Assembly (NCBI RefSeq): GCF_026213295.1
Contig: NC_079415.1
Coordinates: 33,881,030-33,945,029, forward strand
Reading direction: 5' to 3'
From: Gadus chalcogrammus
Taxonomy: Eukaryota > Chordata > Actinopteri > Gadiformes > Gadidae
Length of the DNA: 64,000 nucleotides
Under the pieces are notes generated by a model. The model saw only the letters and a program-made list of their open reading frames with translations. It ran no database searches and was not told the DNA's origin. Positions 10,788 to 23,313 of this stretch are shown here, one piece after another. The translations under genes and the position numbers were made by a program. Position 1 is the first letter of the stretch. Every line of letters begins with the position of its first letter.

Positions 10788-11698
10788 TTAGAAATTAAAC
10801 TTCTCGCCGGTGTGAGTCTTCATGTGGACGTTCAGGTTGTCATGCCGAGAGAAGCGCTTCGTGCATTGGTCGCAACTGTAGGGCTTTTCCCCCGTGTGAG
10901 TCTTCATGTGGCTCCTCAGGGACGAGCACTGGCTGAAGCGCTTTGTGCATTGGTCGCAACTGTAGGGCTTCTCCCCGGTGTGAGTCCTCATGTGGCTCTT
11001 CAGGTCGTTACTTTGACTGAAGCTCTTTGTGCATTGGTCGCAACTGTAGGGCTTTTCCCCCGTGTGAGTCTTCATGTGGCTCCTCAGGGACGAGCACTGG
11101 CTGAAGCGCTTTGTGCATTGGTCACACCTGTAGGGCTTCTACCCGGTGTGAGTCCTCATGTGGTTCTTCAGGTGTTCACTTCGACTGAAGCTCTTCGTGC
11201 ATTGGTCACACCTGTAGGGCTTCTCACCGGTGTGAGTCCTCATGTGGCTCCTCAGGGACGAGCACTGGCTGAAGCGCTTTGTGCATTGGTCACAGCTGTA
11301 GGGCTTCTCGCCGGTATGAGTCCTCATGTGGCTCTTCAGGTCGTTACTTTGACTGAAGCTCTTCGTGCATTGGTCACAGCTGTAGGTCTTCTCGCCGGTG
11401 TGAGTCATTGTGTGGATTCTCAGATAATCTTTCCGTCCGTAGCGCTTGTTGCATTGGTCGCACCCGTACGGCTTCTTGTTTGGTCGGGTCCTAATGTGTA
11501 CCATCATATTGGCATTGTTGGGAGAAACCTTCCACCAACCATCCACCGCCAGTGGGCCCTCCCCTTTTCCGTAGACGCTCAGGATCCGCAGCTCCCCGTT
11601 GTGACTGGCCATGTGGGAGGAGCCAGGGGTGTCCACATGCAGACTCTCTGAGGTGTCGCCGCGCTGCGTGCTGCAGTCTCTGATGTCATTGCCGTTGT
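10788..11698 (-). pseudogene. Gene B finger exon with in-frame stop
   Basis: Acceptor AG at 11700-11699; the frame reads DNGNDIRDCSTQRG. About 70 codons of linker are deleted in frame (AVDG runs straight to WWKVSPNNANM). Four fingers precede a TAG at 11141-11139 in the linker after finger 4 (GGG-TAG-AAG for GGG-GAG-AAG). Four more intact fingers follow in the same frame. Fingers 2 and 6 share QSNDLKS and fingers 3, 5 and 7 share QCSSLRS, so the array grew by duplicating finger blocks. The last linker ends TGEKFNF-stop, where family sequence breaks off. A short 4-finger product from 11636 is possible, but loss of function is more likely. Confidence 0.8.
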
Positions 11699-12203
11699 CT
11701 TCAGAGAGGAAAACAAAGACAGAGAAAGTAATGGTATTAATTAATTATTTGCACAAAGGGATACAGCATGTACTTGCACACACTGATGTATTAGAAGAAG
11801 TATATTTTGACACTTTCTAACGTATTTTTGTTTATGATGCATTTCCCTTGTTCCCCTTGGGGGGGTCAAGGGTCAAAGGCTCCAGCCGAGAAGGCACCGC
11901 TACGTCTCCAACCTTTTAAGGATGTGGGGCGGTCATAAAGACACAACCCAGGTCATCTGTGGTTTCCGATCACCTGCTTTACCAATACTGTAGTTATACT
12001 GGGAATCAGAGCGGATTCAGCATTCCTGACATCTGCCATGAAGAAGATGTACATCATTCTACTATAAACTGTATAGTAGTCCTTGTGTTTTTGCAGGGTG
12101 CCGGTCATGATGCTTTTCAAAAGAGGACCAGCGCAGTTAGAATCGAGTACATTCTCAGTTGGTAGGTCAGTTGGCTTGCATGGATGCAATGTGTATTACT
12201 AAC

Positions 12204-12270
12204 CTACAGCGGGCATGCCTCCACCAATATCCTCTTCAACCTTGATTGAAATGGTGTCTGGGGTCTGCTG
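12204..12270 (-). CDS. Gene B KVEED exon
   Basis: 67 nt, intact, donor GTAG|GTTAGT, in position to feed the finger exon at 11698. The gene it belongs to is probably dead. Confidence 0.55.
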
Positions 12271-12456
12271 CTTTCCACATAAAGAAGGAAACACTTTTTC
12301 ATTTCCTTTCATTTGCACAGAATAGTTGTTAATCCCCACCTACGATAGACTGGATTCCCCCAACCTGTTCTGACGGCTATTTGAATTCGCCCTTCATAAG
12401 GGTCTGGAGAAGAGCAATTCATATCTTTCTGCTTCTGATACGTTTTTGGAGAAGCC

Positions 12457-12984
12457 GTCGCACCCAAATTGTACCGGGGGCGAAACTTGTACCGCCTACG
12501 TGATCTGCGTTCGAAATTTCCAAACCTGCCTGGCAACTGACGATCGCATCGAACGTTGCCTGGCAACGGACGATCGCGTCGAACGATGACGTAGGAAGGT
12601 TCATGAATATTCACAAACATTTGCGCTCATTCATTGAGCGTCACAAGACGAAATAACATTAAGCAGATAACACTTATTTTACAAATGACATTTATTAGCG
12701 TTGCTAACTTTATATTTGCATTGGATGTAATTGTTTAATGGCATTTAGCTACTAAACTGAGTATTAACACAAGCTAGCTAGACTATGATACACTTTAAAA
12801 CACTCAATTTACTAGCTATATTCAATACAATACAAATATAAAGTAAAAAAAAGTGTTGTCTGTATTATTTACTGTATTATTATACTGTTATTTCTTCTTT
12901 GGCAACATCAGCGCAATTTTTTTTTGAAACCTGCCTAGCAACGGACAATCGTGATTTTCGCCCCCGGTACAATTTTGGTTCGAC
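12457..12984. mobile_element. non-autonomous element with 29-bp inverted ends
   Basis: Ends are GTCGCACCCAAATTGTACCG at the left and the inverted GTCGAACCAAAATTGTACCG at the right, each continuing with GGGGCGAAA (two mismatches in 29). It interrupts a stretch that is continuous at 3130-3145 (ggaggagccaatcacc). The target duplication is unclear, about 3-4 bp (AGCC-like). Subterminal copies of TTGCCTGGCAACGGACGATC are visible. There is no coding capacity. Confidence 0.7.
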
Positions 12985-13282
12985 AGCGCCAATCACCAAG
13001 TTGGCTTCTCCCCCTGGCACCCTATTGGCTAGTTAAACACAATGACGACAGGGAAGCGACGGCAAGCAGCCATTTGCGTACAGAGTCAGTTGAACAAGTT
13101 GATCAAGCCTCTTGTGCTGAAGACAATGACAGCAGCTTCCCCAGACCAACGAGTCTGGAAATAGCCAGGCTACACGTACGACTCATTAAATCATTGAGGA
13201 GTGTGCTTTCTATGGGTGTGTGCTGGGGTTGTAACAGAGGAAGCCTCTCATTTGGATGCTGAATAAGAAGATGATTTCCAAC

Positions 13283-13562
13283 CTGCACACTCAGCTCCTC
13301 GCGGCAGACCAGCCGCTCGCCGCGCTCCAGGCTCTTGGCCGCGCTGTGGTCCGCAGACAGCGAGTTCAGGGCCTCCACTTCTGACGCGGTGAAGAGGGTG
13401 TCATGGCCGTCCATCGCCAGAGGGCCCTCCCCTTTACCGTAGACACAATTTTCAGTTCCTCGCTGTGACTGGACATGTGGGAGGAGCCAGGGGCGTCCAC
13501 ACCCAGACTCTCTGAGGTGGCGTTGTGATTAGTGCTACGGTCTCCAAAGGTATCGCGGTCTT
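13283..13562 (-). pseudogene. Gene B spacer exon, frameshifted
   Basis: 280 nt instead of 284: four bases are lost in the LSVYGKG segment (GTCTACGG follows AAAATT), which shifts the frame. Splice sites are kept (CTGCAG|AAGACCGC, GTGCAG|GTTGG). Confidence 0.7.
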
Positions 13563-14174
13563 CTGCAGAGGGAGAAAAAAAGGAAAAAAAGTAATAAAAA
13601 AGTAGTTTTGATACATTATTTGCATAAAGGGAGGCATTGTGTATTTGTACACGTGAAAGAAACTTTTTAAATGTATGCAACATTGACACAGAGGGTTTAA
13701 AATGTGTACTGCTGACAAAGATTCACAGTTTTGGGGAAGGACGTCTCCTCCAGCACCCTCCTCCCTAGACTCAAAGCTCAAGTGGTTGGCCAGGTTAAGG
13801 ACACTCAACGAACACCAGCGCAAAGTGATCTGAGCACAACATGACAAGCGAGGCAAGCACAATATATCTATTTGGACACTAAAAGGCAACAAAGTCTCCT
13901 TCCCTCTAACCTGATCAGCTAACATTCATGCATTATGAATTCATTGATGTTTGAGAATGATAAACCAGCTCATGTGGCATCTGTCTTGAAACCCTTCTGG
14001 GCTCTTGACTGATTCCATCTTTGAAATGCAACTCCGAAGTTTGACTCGTGTTTTAGCAGGGCGCTGGTCATGATGCTTTTCCAAAGGACCAGGCTTTTTA
14101 GCGCAGGTAGAATCAAGTACATTCTCAGTTGATCCAGGTTGTTTTCTTGAATAGATGCAATGTGTATTACTAAC

Positions 14175-14241
14175 CTCCAGCGGGCATGCCTCCACCAATA
14201 TCCTCTTCAACCTTTATTGAAATGGTGTCTGGGGTCTGCTG
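14175..14241 (-). CDS. Gene B upstream KVEED exon
   Basis: 67 nt, intact, donor GGAG|GTTAGT so the last residues read MPAG. No QTD or THAP exon was found upstream before gene C, so gene B has no visible 5' end. Confidence 0.5.
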
Positions 14242-14700
14242 CTTTCCACATAAAGAAGGAAACACACACAAGACATATTCTTTCATTTTCACAGAATAGA
14301 TGTCGATCCCCACTAACGACAGATTAGTTGGGCATAATTGGCAGAGTAAAAACATCTACTGAATCATAAAGGTGTGTGCTTTCTATGGGTTTGTTTTAGA
14401 GTTGTAACAGAGGAAGCCTCTCTTTTGGATGGTGAATAAGAAGATGATTTCCAACCTGCACACTCGCATCGTTTGCCTACTATAGAGTGAACTCATCATT
14501 GCATGCGGGTGTCTTCATTCATAAAAACAATAAAACATTCGGGAGTACGCAATAATACAAATTATTCTAAAGAGGTCAGAGACTCCGTGCGCAGCCCCGC
14601 CTTCCCAGTGAACCAAGAAACCCCGCGCCGTGACGAACGGGGGATTAGACCCCCTCGGTTTGACACAGGAAACTTGAGATAAGGTGAAATCGCCAGGCGT

Positions 14701-14810
14701 GCCAGCAGCAGCCACCATCAGCATCCACCTTCAGCAGCATCCACCATCAGCAGCATCCACCTTCAGCAGCATCCACCATCAGCAACATCCACCATCAGCC
14801 TCATACACAA
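14701..14810. repeat. CAGCATCCACCATCAG-type minisatellite
   Basis: Alternating CAGCATCCACCTT and CAGCATCCACCAT units, about six copies. Confidence 0.85.
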
Positions 14811-16100
14811 AACCGCTATGTCTGTGACACAATTAGGCCTAGGCATTTTTTATTCTACAAATTCATACTATAGCGGGGAGAATTGTTCAGAAAAATCACC
14901 TCCATAGTCGCCCTGGAGTCACAGGGCGACAGTCTCCTGCAAGAATCAGGGAAACCTATTATAGGAGAAATTAAACATTTAGAAGAATACGTGACACTTT
15001 GCTTTGATAGTTATATACCTCTGATTGGAGATTAATTGTCGGCAGCTCCTCCAAACTAATGTTTGGACCTTCAACTAAAAATGACAATTAATTTACACTC
15101 AATCATTTCACAACAATTTGATTAGCAAGACAATTATTGAAGTCCATTGCCAATACATGAATACAAACTCATTACAAAGGCCTTGGATGTCGAGGCAGTG
15201 GGGTCAGAGGAAACCCCCCTTTCCACTCCTACCATCATCGGCCGACCTTCGTTATAGGCGAGAGCCAGCTCCTCTGAAGTGGTGAAGGGCGGTGGAGCGG
15301 TCCTCCTCCCAGTCGTATTATTGGTTTTATTTTTCTTTGCTACAGGTAATCAACATGTGACTAAAGGTTGGAGCCTAGGCCATTGCAAATCATAGGCTAG
15401 AATCACCTGAAATTATTCAAATGGATGCTTACAACTTACATTAAATATTATTTTAATATTTATTTTTGACTTGGCCCCATGTTCGTAGGAGCGTGCTGGC
15501 ACCACATCTATGGGGTAAAAGGCATGATGATACATGATATTTTTAGACAATAAGCAAAATCTTTTCACTTACGAATTAACACGGACGGCTATTCTTTGCC
15601 AGCACGCTACCCTAGCCATATTATGGGCAACCGTGTTCCCCTTGGCTGTGGTTTGGACTTTGAATTCCTTGTAGGAATTCATAATAATACACCACGCACG
15701 CTCGATTCACTTTGCATAAGGGGGAGTCAAATAACGTGATAAACACACCTTTTATGTGAACGCGCATTGAACCTAAAGCGGAAAACCTGGTTCGACTAAT
15801 TGAATCTAGAGTGAGTGTCGTGGAACCATTTAACTCTGACTCTCTGTCGAACCAGGTTTTCCCAAGAAAGCAGGGGTATGTTCAGCGAGGTTCGTGGTAT
15901 ACTCCCCTCACAAGTTTCCTTTGTATTTACCAACGATATGAACGTTTCCTAATATTTTGCTGTTAGAAAAGTCAGAGAAATAAGTTCTTTATCACGGACA
16001 TAAATTACTAAAAGCGAATCAAAAGCAGGAAAGTGTTTAATCCCGATGAAAAGAAAAACTAAAAGCAGTAATTTCGACAAATACCGGACAGAGGTCTCAA
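14810..16100. other. intergenic DNA with a small foldback
   Basis: No gene seen. A foldback at about 15779-15864 has arms GGAAAACCTGGTTCGAC and its inverse around a roughly 50-bp loop, and looks like a small MITE. From about 15930 the sequence is the duplicated 3' flank of a finger exon. Confidence 0.45.
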
Positions 16101-16219
16101 TCAAAGCGCCCCGTTACCCTGTGTGAAAGCACCCCATTGCCCGTGTGCTTGAGCATGTGCACACTCAAATTGCTTGGGTCGCTGTAGCTGGCGTTGCAAT
16201 GCACTAACAGGCAGGGCCT

Positions 16220-17022
16220 CTAACCGGAGTGAGTCCTCATGTGGATCTTCAGGGCGCCTATCTGACTGAAGCGCATCGTGCATTGGTCACACTTGTAGGG
16301 CTTCTCCCCAGAGTGAGTCCTCCTCATGTGGATCTTCAGGTGGCCTTTCTGACTGAAGCGCATCGTGCATTGGTCACACTTATAGGGCTTCTCCCCGGAG
16401 TGACTCCTCATGTGGACGTTCAGGGGGTCTTTCAGACTGAAGCACTTCGTGCATTGGTCACACCTGTAGGGCTTCTCCCCAGAGTGAGCCCTCAGGTGGA
16501 TCTTCAGGTGGCTTGTCTGACTGAAGCGCTTCGTGCATTGGTCACACTTGTAGGGCTTCTCCCCGGAGTGAGTCATTACGTGTTTATTCAGGTTGCTTTT
16601 GTGACTGAAGCGCTTCATGCAATGGTCACACTTGTAGGGCTTCTCGCCGGAGTGAGTCCTCATGTGGACGAGCATATTGGCATTGTTGGGAATAACCTTT
16701 CCACACAAGACACCGGGCCGGCCCTTGCGGCCTCCCTGATGCCCAGTCAGCTTCTCAAGGCGGACCAGCCTCACGCTGCAGTTAAGGCTCTTGGCCACGC
16801 TGTGGTCAGCGGACAGCGAGTTCAGGGCCTCCACTTCTGACGCGGTGAAGAGGGTGTCATGGCCGTCAACCGCCAGAGGGCCCTCCCCTTTTCCGTAGAC
16901 ACTCAGAATCTTCAGTTCCTCGCTGTGACTGGACATGAGGGAGGAGCCAGGGGCGACCACACCCAGAATCTCTGAGGTGGCGCCGCGCTGCGTGCTACTG
17001 TCTCCAAAGGCATCGCAGTCTA
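16220..17022 (-). CDS. Gene C finger exon: five fingers, terminal finger cut off
   Basis: The acceptor CTGCAG|TAGACTGCGATG starts a hybrid exon. Its head (VDCDAFGD, KILSVYGKG, FTASEVEALN) matches spacer exons, while the part from DHSVAKSLNCSVRL on matches finger exons. Five fingers follow; finger 4 has an extra Arg between its histidines (HMRRTH). A TAG at 16222-16220 (GGT-TAG for GGG-GAG) ends the frame in the linker before a sixth finger. That finger survives as decayed sequence down to about 16110 and has lost its first Cys (CLLVHC where relatives have CVCLQC). The protein may still be made, starting from upstream exons or from a Met at 16960. Confidence 0.75.
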
Positions 17023-17629
17023 CTGCAGAGGGAGAAAAAAAGGAAAAAGTAATTGTTTTGATACATTATTTGCATAAAGGGAGGCATTGTGTATTTGTAC
17101 ATGTGAAAGAAACTCTTTAAATGTATGCAACATTGACACAGAGGGTTTAAAATGTGTACTGCTGACAAAGATTCACAGTTTTGGAGAGGGACGTCTCCTC
17201 CAGCAACCTCCTCCCTAGACTCAAAGCTCAAGTGGTTGGCCAGGTTAAGGACACTCAACGAACACCAGCGCAAAGTGATCTGATCACAACATCACATGCG
17301 AGGCAAGCGCAATAATTCTATTTGGACACTAGAATGCAACAACGTGTCATTCCCTCTAAGCTGTTCAGCTAACATTCATACATTATGAATTCAGTGATGT
17401 TTGAGAATGATAAACCAGCTCATGTGGCATCTGTCTTGAAACCCTTCTGGGCTCTTGACTGATTCCATCTTTGAAATGCAACTCCCAAGTTTGACTCGTG
17501 TTTTAGAAGGGCGCTGATCATGATGCTTTTCAAAAGAGGACCAGGCTTTTTAGCGCAGGTAGAAGAATCGAGTACATTCTCAGTTAATCAAAGTTGTTTT
17601 CCTTCGTAGATGCAATGGGTATTACTAAC

Positions 17630-17696
17630 CTACGGCGGGCATGCCTCCACCAATATCCTCTTCAACCTTGAATGAAATGATGTCTGGAGTCTGCTG
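17630..17696 (-). CDS. Gene C KVEED exon 1
   Basis: 67 nt, intact, with Phe for Ile in SFKVEED. Donor GTAG|GTTAGT. It lies directly upstream of the hybrid finger exon. Confidence 0.55.
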
Positions 17697-17949
17697 CTTT
17701 CCACATAAAGAAGGAAACACACACAAGACATATTCTTTCATTTTCACAGAATAGTTGTCAATCCCCACTAACGACACATTAGGCGTTTTTACACTGCCAA
17801 GCTGGTTCGGTCGCGGCTTGGCACGCCCTGCAATTTCAATGTCTTGCCAGCGTATTTAATTTTTTGTTGATTCAAGACCCACGCATGCAAGAATGAGTTC
17901 ACAGCTATTAACTATTTACAAGTGCAAAAATATTCTTTATTTTGCTAAC

Positions 17950-18062
17950 CACCAGTTCCTCGCTGTGACTGGACCAGTGGGAGGAGCCAGGGGCGACCAA
18001 ACCCAGAATCTCTGAGGTGGCGCCGCGCTGCGTGCTACGGTCTCCAAAGGCATCGCAGTCTT
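17950..18062 (-). CDS. Gene C shortened spacer exon (copy 1)
   Basis: 113 nt. It begins as a normal spacer exon (EDCDAFGDRSTQRGATSEIL) but after HSEEL the family sequence is replaced by unrelated DNA, giving CTG-GTG|GTTAGC. That GT would be a donor in phase 0, the same phase as the normal exon, so the shortened exon could still splice correctly. Confidence 0.45.
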
Positions 18063-18655
18063 CTGCAGACGGAGAAAAAAAGGAAAAAGTAATTGTTTTG
18101 ATACATTATTTGCATAAAGGGAGGCATTGTGTATCTGTACAACTCTTTAAATGTACGCAACATTGACAAAGAGGGTTTAAAATGTGTACTGCTGACAAAG
18201 ATTCACAGTTTTGGAGAGGGACGTCTCCTCCAGCACCCTCCTCCCTAGACTCAAAGCTCAAGTGGTTGGCCAGGTTAAGGACACTCAACGAACACCAGCG
18301 CTAAGTGATCTGATCACAACATGACATGCGAGGCAAGCACAATAATTCTATTGGACACTAAAAAGCAACAACGTGTCCTTCCCTCTAAGCTGTTCAGCTA
18401 ACATTCATACATTATGAATTCATTGATGATTGAGAATGATAAATCAGCTCATGTGGCATCGGGCTTGAAACCCTTCTGGGCTCTTGACTGATTCCATCTT
18501 TGAAATGCAACTCCCAAGTTTGACTCGTGTTTTAGCAGGGCGCTGGTCATGATGCTTTTCAAAAGAGGACCAGGCTTATTAGCGCAGGTAGAATCAAGTA
18601 CATTCTCAGTTGATCCAGGTTGTTTTCTTGCATAGATACAATGTGTATTACTAAC

Positions 18656-18722
18656 CTACGGCGGGCAAGCCTCCACCAATATCCTCTTCAACCTTTATTG
18701 AAATTGTGTCTGGGGTCTGCAG
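18656..18722 (-). CDS. Gene C KVEED exon 2
   Basis: 67 nt, frame intact, begins CTGCAG instead of CAGCAG (Leu-Gln). Duplicate of the exon at 17630 within the 1.04-kb tandem repeat. Confidence 0.5.
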
Positions 18723-18988
18723 CTTTCCACATAAAGAAGGAAACACACACAAGACATATTCTTTCATTTTCACAGAATAGTTGTCAATCCCCACTAACGA
18801 CACATTAGGCGTTTTTACACTGCCCAGCTGGTTCGGTCGCGGCTTGGCACGCCCTGCAATTTCAATGTCTTGCCAGCGTATTTTTTTTTTTGATTCAAGA
18901 CCCTCGCATGCAAGAATGAGTTTACAGCTGAGGGTAGTGTGTGCAAAAACAAGTGCAAAAATGCAAACATATTCTTTATTTTGCTAAC

Positions 18989-19104
18989 CACCAGTTCCTC
19001 GCTGTGACTGGACATGTGGGACGAGGAGCCAGGGGCGACCAAACCCAGAATCTCTGAGGTGGCGCCACGCTGAGTGCTACGGTCTCCAAAGGCATCGCAG
19101 TCTT
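18989..19104 (-). CDS. Gene C shortened spacer exon (copy 2)
   Basis: 116 nt, same breakpoint and potential phase-0 donor as the copy at 17950, one codon longer. The open frame with SSSHMSSHSEELVVSKIKN reads past the donor into intron. Confidence 0.45.
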
Positions 19105-19320
19105 CTGCAGACGGAGAAAAAAAGGAAAAATTAATTGTTTTGGTACATTATTTGAATAAAGGGAGGCATTGTGCATTTGTACACGTGAAAGAAACTCTTT
19201 AAATGTACGCAACATTGACACAGAGGGTTTAAAATGTGTACTGCAGACACAGATTCACAGTTTTGGAGAGGGACGTCTCCTCCAGCACCCTCCTCCCTAG
19301 ACTCAAAGCTCAAGTGGTTG

Positions 19321-19436
19321 GCCAGGATAAGGACACTCAACGAACACCAGCGCAAAGTGGGCCAGGTTAAGGTCACTAAACGAACACCAGCGCAAAGTGG
19401 GCCAGGTTAAGGACACTCAACGAACACCAGCGCAAA
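19321..19436. repeat. 40-bp tandem repeat, three copies
   Basis: Units start GCCAGGATAAGGACACTCAA or GCCAGGTTAAGG and end CGCAAAGTGG, at 19321, 19361 and 19401. Local triplication inside the FESREEGAGGD block; single in all paralogs. Confidence 0.9.
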
Positions 19437-19805
19437 ATTATCTGAGCACCACATGACAAGCGAGGCAAGCGCAATAATTCTATTGGACACTAAAAAGCAA
19501 CAACGTGTCATTCCCTCCAAGCTGTTCAGCTAACATTCATACATTATGAATTCATTGATGTTTGAGAATGATAAACCAGCTCATGTGGCATCGGGCTTGA
19601 AACCCTTCTGGGCTCTTGACTGATTCCATCTTTGAAATGCAACTCCCAAGTTTGACTCGTGTTTTAGCAGGGCGCTGGTCATGATGCTTTTCCAACGAGG
19701 ACCAGGCTTTTTAGCGCAGGAAGAATCTAGCATCAGCCTAGAATTTATGCTGCCTAGAATCTACCAAATCAAAGAAAAAAAATACTCAATGAGTAATGTA
19801 CACAC

Positions 19806-19939
19806 CTTCACTTTTAAAATGGGGCTGCATAGACTTTAAGGATATTTTTGTGCCTACAAATATGCGTTTCCAGGTTTTCGGTCTGGCAGGCAACATCCCT
19901 TGAGAGAAGCTGCTGAATGTAAGCACTTGATGAGCTGGC
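19806..19939 (-). pseudogene. Gene C QTD exon, frameshifted
   Basis: 134 nt where intact copies have 133. A one-base insertion after the CLETH-equivalent (ACGCATATTTGTAGG for ACGCCTACTGTAGG) shifts the frame to an early TAA. Splice sites are kept (ACGCAG|GCCAGC, GAAG|GTGTGT). Confidence 0.65.
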
Positions 19940-20215
19940 CTGCGTAAAGACAACAAAGAAAAATCAGTAATCAATTTTTTACCTTGTATGTATTCCAGGT
20001 GCAAGTTGTAAGACGATATTAGAGAAGCATGTTTAGTGAATTACATTAGCCTAATACTTAAAATGAGTTCTATGAAATGATATTACATCCTTGATTTGTT
20101 TACATATTTTATAGTTCATCTCATCAACTCAATACCATGACATCAAGCTCTGCAGAAATCTGCTAATAACCCTTTGATTTTAATCAGGTGTGAAGGGGAA
20201 ACCATGCCTATAAGA

Positions 20216-20322
20216 GTGCGTTCCAGGTACACTTTTTTGCCCGAAAATAACCAGCTATAACTGGGAGTACAAGAGGGTAGAAGGGGGCGAAAACACGGGT
20301 TCCCAGGAACGCACCTTATGTA
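20216..20322. mobile_element. small MITE-like element
   Basis: About 107 bp with inverted ends GTGCGTTCCAGG and CCAGGAACGCAC. No coding capacity. No target duplication assigned. Confidence 0.4.
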
Positions 20323-20771
20323 TTTAGGATGAGTTTAACAGGTCAATCTCCTCATCAGTAAAACGCTAGAACTACTGCGGTCCAGTGGCCGGTAGAATAC
20401 AGTTGCATTCGTTTGTTGTATGGTGAGCAGACATTGTTAAACATTGCATTCCCTTGATATCCAAGCAGCAGATCAGTGCCCTCTTTGTTGAATTGTGCCC
20501 ATTCTCGTATGATGCCCCTTGCTTGCTGAGGTGCACACTCGAGTTACAGTGCTTGTATTTATAGTTATGAATGGGCGGCAATGTATTAGTCCGCTGTCCT
20601 TTCTTTAATAGGTCCATGGTATTTACACACATAACTGATGCTATCTACCGTTACATTAGCGACACTAACTTGGCTGTTAGCTGTAGCGCTAAAGCTAAAG
20701 CAACATTATAATGCTAACAAGGTAACCATATACACTACAGCAACACAATGATATGGCGTTAGTTAACTTAC

Positions 20772-20846
20772 TTTTTAGAGGTTTTGTACATCCAAACACT
20801 GAGCAACTGCGATCATTCGCTCGTTTGCAAGCCACGGTGTCTCTCA
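20772..20846 (-). pseudogene. Gene C THAP exon, most of it deleted
   Basis: The first 17 or so codons (KRANDRSCSVFGCT) join directly to the last bases before the donor (AAA|GTAAGT). The start ATG reads GTG. The His, Trp and C-x2-H parts are gone. It is followed upstream by the shared 5' flank block at 20875-20950. Confidence 0.65.
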
Positions 20847-21296
20847 AGGAAAGAACTATGAACACGTTCTTAACTCATTTTCTCATGGGCGGTCGGGACA
20901 AATAATCTGGGCGGGCAAAATAAGAGGAAGGGGAGGTAACCTTTCCCCGTAATTTCGATTTTATTAAACATGGTTAAAAATAATACAAGCAGAATAAATG
21001 CAAGAAAAAATCCTGAGCAATAAATAATGAAGTTCAAATGAAACCGTTTTTTTTTAATTATGATGATGTTCAGAGGCCTGTTTCAGGTAGCTGGTTTAAC
21101 ATACTCTGAGTTTAATCCTGCGCTCTGAGTTGGTTGACTCAGAGTTCAGGGTTGAAAAGCAACTCTGGGTTTTCGGTTTCAGAACAGGTGATAAGCGTTG
21201 GGTTAATCAACTCTGAGTATGCTCACTCTGGGTTGAGGGCGTGCCTGTTGACTATGAAGAGCCATCATCAATGGATCTCTGATAACATGATCAAAC

Positions 21297-22436
<1,140 letters not shown>

Positions 22437-22865
22437 GTGGGTGAGGTGCAAACTGGGATAGGCTACTGTTCCCTGCTCTAAAAACATACCCAATATAAAT
22501 GACTTTTTTTTTTTTGTGCTTTCAGGAAATAAAAAAATCCTCATAATAAGTAGATTGTCTTTATTAGAACACGGGCTGTGGTGGGACAAGTTATTTTGTT
22601 GAACAGTTTACTCAAAGGGTTTTACTTCAGTGAACAATGCAGACGATTATGCTGAGCATGTGCATGTAGAGAAGAACAGCATCTGGTTAAAAGCAGTACC
22701 AGGGTCTTTTCTGCCTTGCATTCTTAAAATGAGTTTCATGACTTGCAGCAGTTATAGGTCCGTGGTTGGTTAGTCAGCTACTCTGATCATGGGAAAGCCA
22801 CAACGTTGAAGTGACTGTAGTACAGAGCGGGTGGGATGCACGGGGCGGATCATTCTGCACATGCG

Positions 22866-23081
22866 TTAATAAAAAATAAAAAATAAACTTAAAGCATGCC
22901 CCCGGTGCGTTTGACAGTTAACATGGGGGCTGAGAAGGTGGTCTAAATAAATGATAGATTGAACTGAAAAACGATAGCGCTCGTGAAGAAAATTATCAGG
23001 AAAATAAAGTAGGCCTATATCCAGAGATTCCTTCTGAGGATCGCAGCCTCTACGTCCACAGGCTCTCGTAGAAAAGGACAT
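22866..23081 (-). pseudogene. Harbinger transposase, N-terminal fragment
   Basis: The 71-codon frame contains FPDNFLHERYRFSVQSIIYL, which matches the conserved N-terminal helix region of PIF/Harbinger nucleases. The DDE core does not follow. It faces the Myb-like gene, the usual arrangement in this superfamily. Confidence 0.6.
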
Positions 23082-23313
23082 GCCATTTCTAACACTTCCT
23101 TCTGTCGGAGAGCTGCCTTCAGCCTTATAGACAACAAACTCAGAGTAGGTCTAACCACCTCCCGAGCAGGTTAGGTCCACGGCGTATGTTGCCGCAGCAA
23201 CTAACTCTCGGTTGCGCTGAACCTGCTACCTGAAACGGAAAACCCAGAGTTTCCACTAACTCAGAGCGAACAAACTCGGGGTTGCCTCAAAACCAGCTAC
23301 CTGAAACAGGGCT

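Larger units (their letters stand above)
17640..19700. repeat. tandem duplication, unit about 1.04 kb
   Basis: Two direct copies, offset by about 1,039 bp, each containing shortened spacer exon, intronic block and flanking KVEED exon. The shared breakpoint GCTAACCACCAGTTCCTCGC is at 17944 and 18983. A third, partly related copy includes the finger exon region 16960-17640. Confidence 0.75.
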
